A stretch of DNA of 64,000 nucleotides, from positions 17,185-81,184 of IMG/VR virus record IMGVR_UViG_3300029908_000015, one strand, 5' to 3'. Shown piece after piece: positions 24,750 to 32,081 of the stretch. Within the stretch, counting starts at the first letter, position 1; every line of letters starts with the position of its first letter. The position numbers were made by a program, and so were the translations under genes. A model generated the notes under the pieces. The model saw only the letters and a program-made list of their open reading frames with translations. It had not been told where the DNA came from and did not search any database. Source of the DNA: a virus.

Positions 24750-25340
24750 TTATATTGTATAGTGGAATTTATTCGGCATATTTTTCTTAATATCAAAATC
24801 TAAAAAATTATCTAATTGATTTTTATATTCGTCGTATGATACGGCTATATAATTTCCATGTATACATATTTCCATTGATTTTTTAAGAGCAATTTTAATA
24901 TTTGTGTTATTGTATTTCAACGTCGATACAAACTCTTCGGGCGACAAATTTTCTAACTCCTGCTTCGATAATTTAAGTTCTTCATGTAAATCAGCATACC
25001 GGCAAAAGGAAAAATCAAAACCATTAATGGGAAAAATAATATAAGGGTTTCCATAATACTCAGTTGAAAAATAGTCACTTGCGCAAAAAATACTATTTGA
25101 TCGTAATGCCTTAAACCCGGCGGCACGCAACTTACTATCAATTAACTCTTGCAAATCAAGAGTAGTATCCATCGGCTTTCTATTAATAGGTGATTGACCG
25201 TTAATTATAGATTTCTCCGATTTAATTCCTCGGAACAAAACCTTATTACATGAACGAAATATTTTTAAAATATTCGAGCAGTCTGATTCGATTATATAAG
25301 AAAATTTACTAAGAGACCCATCAAATTCTAGTAACTTCAT
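24750..25340 (-). CDS. ADP-ribosyltransferase-like paralogue 1
   Basis: 196 residues from the ATG at 25340 (AAGGAAGG just upstream); an earlier ATG lacks a site. Conserved blocks of the paralogous family: F-R-G at 36-38, ALRSNSIFCAS (78-88), IIFPINGFDF, and M-E-I-C-I-H-G-N-Y with E157. The order Arg / Ser block / Glu follows the R-S-E scheme of ADP-ribosyltransferases such as T4 Alt and ModA. The start M-K-L-L-E resembles a T4-type prohead protease site. Last gene of the effector operon. Enzyme activity is inferred from motif order only. Confidence 0.55.
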   Translation of the reverse strand: MKLLEFDGSLSKFSYIIESDCSNILKIFRSCNKVLFRGIKSEKSIINGQSPINRKPMDTTLDLQELIDSKLRAAGFKALRSNSIFCASDYFSTEYYGNPYIIFPINGFDFSFCRYADLHEELKLSKQELENLSPEEFVSTLKYNNTNIKIALKKSMEICIHGNYIAVSYDEYKNQLDNFLDFDIKKNMPNKFHYTI

Positions 25341-25350
25341 TTTACCTTCC

Positions 25351-26208
25351 TTACTCGTCATCGTCTTGATCTTCATCACCTTGAAAAATAGGAACTTGCC
25401 CTAATAATTCTAATTGATCTGATTTTAACCAGCAACTCGATTCACAGTCATATCCGTACGTAAATTGTGTTGCTCCATCATAACCAGCATAACTATATGA
25501 CCCGAAATTATAATGATGAATGCAATCAAAATGCTTCTGTAATTCTTGCCAAGGAAAATCTTTTTTAATCAAATCATCCGGAGACCCGTATGATTTTATT
25601 CGTTCCCATTCTGCAGGATCTAAATATGCTGAATTACCACGGCCCAATTTTTCAAAAATTTCATAAATTATTTTTGCATCATCGGTTGAATCTAATTCAT
25701 AAACTACAGTGTTCGGCTTAACCTTGTATACATAACCTATTTTACTTTGCCTAGATATTCCCAAATCTCCCATTCCATAGGCTTGTATAAATTTATTCCA
25801 TCCGCTTGTCCACTTACCATTTGGTAATTTCTTAGCGGTACTTGTCCATAAAATTGCCCCAACTGGTTTATTATTTCCGGGTAATACCGGGGAGCCGCCG
25901 GCTATAACAGGAGCGCCCTCGTTTAAATTTCTAGACTCCATCGCAGTATCAATATAATTTTTCGCCCAATCGGTAAGATTCCCCTCATCGTCGTATGAAT
26001 ATTTTGCCCTATCTTTAAGTAAATAATCTGATCTTTCTTTTTTCGTAGTATATGATACTGATTTTCTGGGTATAAAAAGCTGAAGTGTTCCGTTAGGAGC
26101 AACCGTAGTGCCATGTTTTTTGTAATATTCTAGGGATTCTCTAGCAGCTTCTATTGGATCATATATTGCTTCAATTTTTTTCTTTTTTGCAAATTCATCT
26201 ATTCTCAT
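25351..26208 (-). CDS. Putative packaged protein with N-terminal MRIDE tag
   Basis: 285 residues, no known family. It has the cluster's N-terminal tag M-R-I-D-E, a basic helical start, and a central region with ILWTSTAKKLPNG and YVYKVKPNTVVYELDS that could be a distant relative of the neighbouring ADP-ribosyltransferase-like proteins (W-T-S as Ser block), although no Arg or Glu motif can be placed with confidence. The C-terminus is very acidic. Start in the same operon, 10 bases before paralogue 1. Confidence 0.55.
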   Translation of the reverse strand: MRIDEFAKKKKIEAIYDPIEAARESLEYYKKHGTTVAPNGTLQLFIPRKSVSYTTKKERSDYLLKDRAKYSYDDEGNLTDWAKNYIDTAMESRNLNEGAPVIAGGSPVLPGNNKPVGAILWTSTAKKLPNGKWTSGWNKFIQAYGMGDLGISRQSKIGYVYKVKPNTVVYELDSTDDAKIIYEIFEKLGRGNSAYLDPAEWERIKSYGSPDDLIKKDFPWQELQKHFDCIHHYNFGSYSYAGYDGATQFTYGYDCESSCWLKSDQLELLGQVPIFQGDEDQDDDE

Positions 26209-26374
26209 TAAAATAGCTCCATATCAATGATATATCGCAGGTAAGGCAGCGACATTCTAATAATCTATTACTCCATTAAGCGGCTACAACTCGATGATTA
26301 CCATCAATTAAATAATCTTTTCTGTTCCATTATTTAACAATAATATTGTTCACGTTAAACTCATCAAATCTCAT
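26209..26374 (-). pseudogene. Remnant of a tagged ParB-like gene
   Basis: An ATG at 26374 with GAGGT upstream starts M-R-F-D-E-F, again the cluster tag, but TAA follows after 14 codons. In the same frame, after the stop, comes D-Y-L-I-D-G-N-H-R-V-V-A-A, the core of the ParB/sulfiredoxin-like fold, then a second TAA. This is best read as the decayed remains of a gene; a 14-residue peptide is possible. Confidence 0.6.
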
Positions 26375-26375
26375 T

Positions 26376-26842
26376 TCATACCTCGCCTGGAATAACTAAA
26401 ATTTTCGGATATGGCTCAACCCCACATATTTTAGCTGCATTTAACCGAGTGTTCCCTGCCGTTAATACTCGTTGACCATAATGTTCTATTACCATCGCCA
26501 TAGGAATTGCATCGTTATTTTCAAATCCTCTTGCAATTCTAAATGGATCTCTAACATAATCAGAATAATACAAACTTATATCTTGCATCATCTGCAAAGA
26601 ACTACCATTTGTCAATCTAGAAATTGAATTAAAATTATCGTATGACAGACGTTCAATTTTGCCCCGTAAAACCGCTAGTTTAGCATTTTTCCAGGTAGAC
26701 CAGCAATTAATATCTGGTAATCCAATTACATCAGGATAATCTCTGTCATTTAAATGTTTGAGATCAAATTCTTTCCGCAACTCGGTATCATTAGGCAAAC
26801 GCCAATTATCATAATGAATTTGTTTAATTTCAAAAGTCTCAT
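26376..26842 (-). pseudogene. ParB-like gene with a frameshift after the start codon
   Basis: The long frame codes for a protein ending in TAGNTRLNAAKICG, a ParB/sulfiredoxin-like core, but it has only a weak TTG start at 26798 and continues upstream without ATG to residues that read E-T-F-E-I-K-Q. A normal ATG at 26842 overlaps the previous stop (ATGA) but is out of frame by one base. Adding one base after codon 2 would give M-R-T-F-E-I joined to the long frame, which matches the tag of other cluster members. So a one-base deletion, a sequencing error or a frameshift event is likely. Confidence 0.6.
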
Positions 26843-27414
26843 ATAATTACTCCAAGCCAGTCTTGAAACCAATATGTTGAAAAAGAATTATAACGAACTG
26901 CTGCATATTTTCCATGAAGGTAAACTTCTACTCCGGTATGCATAGCAAATCCTAAATCAGTATCTTTAAACTCCAAATCTTTAATAAATTTATCTGTTGA
27001 CATATTTTGAATTTGAGGAACATTATATTCCATTTCTTCTGTTAAATCTCGATATTTGCAATATGTATAATCGAATCCGTTAACTGGAAAAATTACATAT
27101 AAACTTCCGCCATCGGCGTATGCTATAGCATCATTCTCCCGACCCGTGCAAAAAATACTATTTGATCGTAATGCCTTAAACCCGGCCGCTTGTAACTTGT
27201 CGTCGATGGCAAATGATAAAAATCTAGGAGTATCTCTTGGCAAACGATTTACTGGTGACTCGTCAATTAAATACTTCTCGGAACTCGCTATTCCTCGGTA
27301 TAAAACTTTTCTATTCTCGCGATACAGCACCAAAATATCAGAACACTTTTCTTTAATGAAAGAAATTATTGCATCATTACCGCTTCCCGAGTTATTGATT
27401 TCTGTTAATCTCAT
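26839..27414 (-). CDS. ADP-ribosyltransferase-like paralogue 2
   Basis: 191 residues. Blocks: L-Y-R-G (Arg40), ALRSNSIFCTG (82-91), YVIFPVNGFDYTYC, and V-E-V-Y-L-H-G-K-Y with E163. The tag M-R-L-T-E is at the N-terminus. The start overlaps the stop of the Nudix gene (ATGA), so both are made together. As close to a minimal version of the family as the window offers, with no insertions. Confidence 0.6.
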   Translation of the reverse strand: MRLTEINNSGSGNDAIISFIKEKCSDILVLYRENRKVLYRGIASSEKYLIDESPVNRLPRDTPRFLSFAIDDKLQAAGFKALRSNSIFCTGRENDAIAYADGGSLYVIFPVNGFDYTYCKYRDLTEEMEYNVPQIQNMSTDKFIKDLEFKDTDLGFAMHTGVEVYLHGKYAAVRYNSFSTYWFQDWLGVII

Positions 27415-28418
27415 ATCTTACCATCGCAGGCCTTAACAATGTTACTTTGACTCTTACGTCCGATCCGATAAAATTCATCGGCGGTTAACCATTTTGTTTC
27501 ACTAACTTCAAAACCAGGTTTATCAAAATCTACGGGATCGGTTACTTCCCCAATAAAAATAGTCATCTCACTGGTTTCTGTATATCCTGTTATTTCACCT
27601 TTCCAACCAATCTTAACGGTGTTAGAAATCAAATTTGAAGGTCTCAACCCGCATTCTTCGTTTGCTTCTCTAAGCCCTGCTTGCATTTCGTTTTCACCAG
27701 CATCAACATGCCCCTTTGCAATCATGGGCTTGTCCCCACCATACGACGGATCGCTGCTAATAACAAATAACATTCGAGCTACGCCGTTATTATCTCGGTA
27801 ATACGGAATAAATCCGGCTTTTTTAATTTGGCTACGATCCCAAGCTTCTTCTAAGTTATTGGACATCGTACCTTTTAATTCACATTCAGCACAACAAAAT
27901 TTCTGGTCAGTCGAATGAATATTTTTAAATGTTATTCCACAAACTGGACATTTTTTATCAACTGTTTTATCCGCATTTGCAAATTCATTATACGTTAAAC
28001 TTTCTTGTACAAGATCCCTCTTTTTCATTTTACGCATAAAACCATCTGGGCGATGAAGGAAAGACGAAATGAGATCTTCCTTCTTACTTCCAATATTGCC
28101 ACCCTCAGCAAATGTATTGGCGATTTCTGTAGCCGCATTAACTATATCATTCATTGTTAATTTACGAGGTTTTTTTCCTCGCAATTCTTCCCACATTAGA
28201 TACATAAAATCCGAAGGATCATCATATATCTCAGCTAATACTTTTTTATTAGTCATATTAATTCTCGAACATCCCATAAATTTTGTACTTAAAATTTTTG
28301 ATTTCTTGGGCTCAGCACCTAAAATAGGGCCGAGCTCGTCAACTTTATCTTGTGGCCCGAGCCACTGAGAATTTCTATACGATTTATCAGATCCTAAAAT
28401 TGTTTTTTTCTTTTTCAC
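27411..28418 (-). CDS. Nudix hydrolase with zinc-ribbon linker
   Basis: 335 residues, GTG start at 28418 overlapping the preceding TAG. A perfect Nudix box (GX5EX7REUXEEXGU) occupies residues 236-258, including LREANEECGL. Before it lies a zinc-finger-like segment, CPVCG at 157-161 and FCCAEC near 175-179, and an N-terminal 150-residue part rich in Lys and Asn that is not recognised. Nudix enzymes cleave nucleoside diphosphates linked to another group, often ADP-ribose or NADH. Being translationally coupled to ADP-ribosyltransferase-like genes on both sides makes ADP-ribose or NAD the first substrates to test. Confidence 0.8.
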   Translation of the reverse strand: MKKKKTILGSDKSYRNSQWLGPQDKVDELGPILGAEPKKSKILSTKFMGCSRINMTNKKVLAEIYDDPSDFMYLMWEELRGKKPRKLTMNDIVNAATEIANTFAEGGNIGSKKEDLISSFLHRPDGFMRKMKKRDLVQESLTYNEFANADKTVDKKCPVCGITFKNIHSTDQKFCCAECELKGTMSNNLEEAWDRSQIKKAGFIPYYRDNNGVARMLFVISSDPSYGGDKPMIAKGHVDAGENEMQAGLREANEECGLRPSNLISNTVKIGWKGEITGYTETSEMTIFIGEVTDPVDFDKPGFEVSETKWLTADEFYRIGRKSQSNIVKACDGKI

Positions 28419-29356
28419 TATTTCACCAAACTTAAAAAGTCAAATCGTCGTCTTGCGGCTTCGTAGCAATCGTTATCTATTGCAATGTAAGCCCCATGCA
28501 CCCAAACATCTTGCCCTTTACTCAACGCCCATGCTAAATCAGTATCATAAAATTCATTCACCCGCATATATTCTTCTACTATATCTGGGTTAGTTGGTTC
28601 TAAATTAATCTTTTCGGATATTTTATCAGCCTCTTCTCTAAATTCTTCAAATATAGGATATTTTTGCACCAAAATATAAAACTCTTTTAATATTTTATTT
28701 ATTTTGCCGCGGATCTGATAAATCGTATGGTAATTCTGTATAATAGTACCTATAGTGTAGGCATCTTTTAAAAATTTTTTTACTTTTATATCTGAACTAG
28801 CTATCGTATTGAATTGTTTTTTATAAAATGCAGACTCTAGTATCTGGTCTATTATTAACCTATGCACATGCGTTTTTAATTCAACTAAAGGACATATATA
28901 CTCTCTGGCAGTAGTCCAGGTCCATCTTTTACTATACCCAAAAGTAAATCCGTTAATAGGTAATATTAGAAAAACTCGGCCCCAGGATCCGGCATCAGAA
29001 ATGCTTGAAGTGCAAAAAATACTATTACTACGCAATGCAGTAAATCCAGAAGATGACATACAATAATCTGCATACTTAACGGCCTTCGCGATTTCATCGT
29101 TAGCCAAACGCTGTTCGATACTTTTTCGTTTTGCTGGAGGATATCCCATAAAAATGGTTGATCCACCCGAAACGCCTTTTATCCCTCGATATAGATAATT
29201 ATCAGATTCTTTTGCATCTTTTAAAAATTCAGAGCAATTTTTAAAAATCCATTTTTCAATTTTGGCTAGCTCAGTCGCGGCCGAGGTATAGTTAATCGAA
29301 GAAAATGTATTCGGCTTCAGCATAGCGGGATCCGGCATTAACTCATTTATCAACAT
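28418..29356 (-). CDS. ADP-ribosyltransferase-like paralogue 3, with helical insertion
   Basis: 312 residues. Blocks: L-Y-R-G (Arg57), ALRSNSIFCTS (107-117), LILPINGFTFGYS, and D-V-W-V-H-G-A-Y near 283-290. The usual Glu is Asp283. Between the third and last block lies an insertion of about 100 residues, mostly helical, shared in part with paralogue 5. Tag M-L-I-N-E at the N-terminus. Ribosome site AGGAG six bases upstream. Confidence 0.55.
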   Translation of the reverse strand: MLINELMPDPAMLKPNTFSSINYTSAATELAKIEKWIFKNCSEFLKDAKESDNYLYRGIKGVSGGSTIFMGYPPAKRKSIEQRLANDEIAKAVKYADYCMSSSGFTALRSNSIFCTSSISDAGSWGRVFLILPINGFTFGYSKRWTWTTAREYICPLVELKTHVHRLIIDQILESAFYKKQFNTIASSDIKVKKFLKDAYTIGTIIQNYHTIYQIRGKINKILKEFYILVQKYPIFEEFREEADKISEKINLEPTNPDIVEEYMRVNEFYDTDLAWALSKGQDVWVHGAYIAIDNDCYEAARRRFDFLSLVK

Positions 29357-29384
29357 GTTTTACTCCTATTCCCTATATCTTGAT

Positions 29385-30023
29385 TTAGTCGAATTCTTCA
29401 TTTTCTGGGTTATACTTAACCGGTAGACCCTTAAAATCATCGGCATTAATTTTGGTTTCTTCATGCTTAATAGCAACATAAGCGCCGTGAATCCAAACAT
29501 CATAATGATTAATTAATGGCCATTGCAAATTAGTATTGTATAATTCATTGTAATCTAAAAATTCTTCTACATGTTCTGCATTCATCATTCTAGGACGAAT
29601 ATTATATGCGCACGCATTACAATTAGTAAAAGCCTTACTATATCCAAATGTAAATCCATTAATAGGATATATTTCATATACCTCTCCCCAAGATCTCGCC
29701 GCCCCGGTAAAAGAATTACAAAAAATACTATTACTTCGTCGAGCCGGCCATCCCGCTAACTTGAGAAGAAAATCAACCTTCTCCGCGGCCTCTGTTGAAT
29801 AATATTCAACCGTAGGTCGATTTTCCCTAGAATAGCCAATAAAAGATTCTCGGGTTTCGTTCTTAATACCGCGATATAATTTATAATCACCCGCAACAGA
29901 TAAAAATTCGGAGCAATGCTCAACAATCCAGGATTGCAATTTATCCGATTTATATCTAGCAAGAGATAATTGCTGTCCGGGTTTTAGCAAATCAACTCGA
30001 TTTAAAATTTCATTTAACCGCAT
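29385..30023 (-). CDS. ADP-ribosyltransferase-like paralogue 4
   Basis: 212 residues from the ATG at 30023 (AGGAAGAAGAG upstream); a longer frame that overlaps the neighbouring gene is rejected. Blocks: L-Y-R-G (Arg51), RRSNSIFCNS (95-104), YEIYPINGFTFGYS, and D-V-W-I-H-G-A-Y with Asp175 in place of Glu. Tag M-R-L-N-E. Most similar to paralogue 3, with which it shares the Asp, but lacking its insertion. Confidence 0.55.
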   Translation of the reverse strand: MRLNEILNRVDLLKPGQQLSLARYKSDKLQSWIVEHCSEFLSVAGDYKLYRGIKNETRESFIGYSRENRPTVEYYSTEAAEKVDFLLKLAGWPARRSNSIFCNSFTGAARSWGEVYEIYPINGFTFGYSKAFTNCNACAYNIRPRMMNAEHVEEFLDYNELYNTNLQWPLINHYDVWIHGAYVAIKHEETKINADDFKGLPVKYNPENEEFD

Positions 30024-30195
30024 TTTTTCTCTTCTTCCTATGTCGTTTAATCGGAGAATAAATTGATGAATTAGGGTCACCGCCAAAAAACTGTCCAGCC
30101 GGAGGTGTACCCATTGGGCTATTAACAGTTGATATAGATCCAGAGCTTGTTCCCCCGCTTGATCCATTTTCTCGAATTATGTCTTTTATCTTCAT
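30010..30195 (-). CDS. Short Gly/Ser/Pro-rich protein with MKIKD tag
   Basis: 61 residues from the ATG at 30195, which follows a late-type promoter motif by five bases and has no ribosome site. After the tag-like start M-K-I-K-D the sequence is flexible (Gly, Ser, Pro) and ends with a highly basic tail (K-R-H-R-K-K-R-K), as expected for a DNA-associated internal head protein. Its end overlaps the start of paralogue 4. Confidence 0.55.
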   Translation of the reverse strand: MKIKDIIRENGSSGGTSSGSISTVNSPMGTPPAGQFFGGDPNSSIYSPIKRHRKKRKNAVK

Positions 30196-30200
30196 ATTAA

Positions 30201-30207
30201 TATTTAT
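30201..30207 (-). promoter_or_regulatory. Late-type promoter motif (GATAAATA)
   Basis: GATAAATATTAATATG on the minus strand ends in the ATG at 30195; the same 16 bases occur before the gene at 34636. Related to the T4 late promoter TATAAATA. Confidence 0.6.
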
Positions 30208-30635
30208 CGTTTTATTGTTGAACGAAGGAACCAAGCAAATTTTTCTTGGGAATCGATTAATCCTTGCACGAAATTTTGTAACCCTAATTGATCGGGTGCC
30301 GATGCGTTAACTTCATTAAGAACTTCTATTAATTTTTCATTATCAATCAACAATTCTTGAATCATTTCTTGCGCAGGTAAAATACCAGCAAAATCAGATA
30401 ACACCGATAATCCCATTATTTGTTGAAGACCGAGGGGAGTAAAAATATCAAGTGCTCGCATCTCTTCTCCAATCCCATCATAGGCAGTATCAACCGATTC
30501 ATATATGAGTTGTAATAATTTATGCAATTCATAAAATCTCGGGCCAGTAATATTAAAGTGTGCAATATGAACCTTAATTGTATAATGTAACACCGTAGCA
30601 GTCGCTACCGCCAGCACTTCCTCTAAATTTTTCAT
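30204..30635 (-). CDS. Dps/ferritin-like protein
   Basis: 143 residues, all-helical. The ferroxidase residues of Dps line up exactly by spacing: H26 (in KVHIAHFNITG), H38 (Y-E-L-H), D53 and E57 (D-G-I-G-E-E), equivalent to H51, H63, D78 and E82 of E. coli Dps. Dps proteins bind DNA, store iron and use up peroxide. It sits among proteins thought to be packaged in the head, so it might protect or compact DNA. Ribosome site AGGAG; gene in the same orientation as its neighbours. Confidence 0.75.
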   Translation of the reverse strand: MKNLEEVLAVATATVLHYTIKVHIAHFNITGPRFYELHKLLQLIYESVDTAYDGIGEEMRALDIFTPLGLQQIMGLSVLSDFAGILPAQEMIQELLIDNEKLIEVLNEVNASAPDQLGLQNFVQGLIDSQEKFAWFLRSTIKR

Positions 30636-30720
30636 TTAATCTCCTATTTTGAAAATTGAATCTTCTGCTTTTCATTTAATTTAGAACTAATCTTCCAATG
30701 TTTTAATTGTATATTCGGCA

Positions 30721-30984
30721 TCATGCCAGTTGCCCATCCTTGGCATCCATAATTTTAATAACTCTGGATAATATTTCAGTTTTTATGTCAGAGTTATTCC
30801 AATCTTTATCAACAAACAGATAAAATGGTTTCCACTTATTACCAATTATTTGCATGATTACCGTACCAATTTCCCCAAAACCTTTACAATACCCAGATAA
30901 TACATACACCGAAATTTTTGAACCGTTAGTTAATTTTCCAGTCCATTTAATTTTGTTCGAATTGTTAATTTCATTTACTCGCAT
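30721..30984 (-). CDS. Small tagged hypothetical protein, 87 residues
   Basis: Not recognised. It begins with the tag M-R-V-N-E-I-N-N-S-N, almost the same as the first ten residues of paralogue 2 (M-R-L-T-E-I-N-N-S-G). The rest is a small beta-rich domain with SKISVYVLSGYCKG. There is no evident ribosome site. Confidence 0.55.
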   Translation of the reverse strand: MRVNEINNSNKIKWTGKLTNGSKISVYVLSGYCKGFGEIGTVIMQIIGNKWKPFYLFVDKDWNNSDIKTEILSRVIKIMDAKDGQLA

Positions 30985-31010
30985 AGTTATACTGCTTTTA
31001 AAATTTCTGA

Positions 31011-32081
31011 TTATTTCTTTAGACCAAAATATTTACATAATAATTTGTCATAATTAATTTCTAGAATATCCTGTCTAATTGCTACATAATGCCCACAAAT
31101 ACATACCTCATTCCTCGTTTTCATTGCTTGATCAAGATTATTAGTACGTATGTTATGATATTTTAAAAAATTATTTGATTGTTGCTTACGATCACTTGCC
31201 TGCATAATAAGTTTGTACGCGGTTTTTATGTTGGCGGATGAAATTGAATTCAACTTATATTTTTTAGCAATCTTGCAATAGGTATCTAACGTTGTTTTAA
31301 TTTTTAATAATTCTTTATTCATGCTAGCTAAGACATCGGCTGTGTCGTAGGCATCAAAAAATCTAGCATCTGACCAATATTCTTCAATACTTTCTATTAT
31401 TCTACCGTCCGTTCTTGATAGTTCGGAAAAATCTGGAAAGGCTACGGAAAAACTCCTCAATAAAGTTAATAATTTTTTAAATTCTATATTGCTATCAATT
31501 ATATCATCCACAGATATTTCCCAATCTTCATGCTTACTCCAGGTATATGAAAATCCATCACAAGGAAAAATACAAAATATATGCCCATAACCATCTGCAC
31601 CCAGACTGTTACTTATACAAAAAATACTATTTGATCGTATTGCCTTACAACCACCAAGCGATAATAATTCATCCACATTTTTTTGAATTTTTTTCGGAGT
31701 ATCCAATGGACGTCTATTCAATCGTGAAGCACCTATAAAATAAACCGTTTTGGGATCTATATCTCGTGATCCGCGATATAATAATGAACTTGATTTTTTC
31801 ATGTATCTTAAATATTCACTACAATTCTCCTCTATAAATCGGCAAACTTTTAAAAATCGAAGTTTATCTTTATCCCGCATTGATGCGGGATAAAGATTTA
31901 GCAATATTTTCTTGCTAGGCGTTAAATTTGCACTAAATAAGTCGCCTTCTACCGTTGATCCCGGTTTTAATTTCTTATAATTTTTCATAGGTAATTTACC
32001 CACTCTCTTAATCTTTTTCGTGATTTTAATCTCAGTTATCTTATTGTATGAATTAATAATCATTTTTAGCAATTCTCTCAT
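31011..32081 (-). CDS. ADP-ribosyltransferase-like paralogue 5, with helical insertion
   Basis: 356 residues from the ATG at 32081, inside the end of the upstream fusion gene (29-base overlap); a longer frame back to 32189 is rejected. Blocks: L-Y-R-G (Arg103), AIRSNSIFCIS (147-157), FCIFPCDGFSYTWS, and E-V-C-I-C-G-H-Y near residue 330. A helical insertion of about 130 residues precedes the last block, as in paralogue 3. A possible protease site I-T-E lies at residues 15-17 rather than at residue 5. The first 45 residues are very basic. Confidence 0.55.
   Translation of the reverse strand: MRELLKMIINSYNKITEIKITKKIKRVGKLPMKNYKKLKPGSTVEGDLFSANLTPSKKILLNLYPASMRDKDKLRFLKVCRFIEENCSEYLRYMKKSSSLLYRGSRDIDPKTVYFIGASRLNRRPLDTPKKIQKNVDELLSLGGCKAIRSNSIFCISNSLGADGYGHIFCIFPCDGFSYTWSKHEDWEISVDDIIDSNIEFKKLLTLLRSFSVAFPDFSELSRTDGRIIESIEEYWSDARFFDAYDTADVLASMNKELLKIKTTLDTYCKIAKKYKLNSISSANIKTAYKLIMQASDRKQQSNNFLKYHNIRTNNLDQAMKTRNEVCICGHYVAIRQDILEINYDKLLCKYFGLKK

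Noticed and set aside
11891-26842. Genome-wide stop codon reassignment, suggested by in-frame TAA and TGA
   Set aside because: TAA, TGA and TAG all end intact genes followed at once by starts or terminators, so the interrupted genes are better read as mutations or errors.
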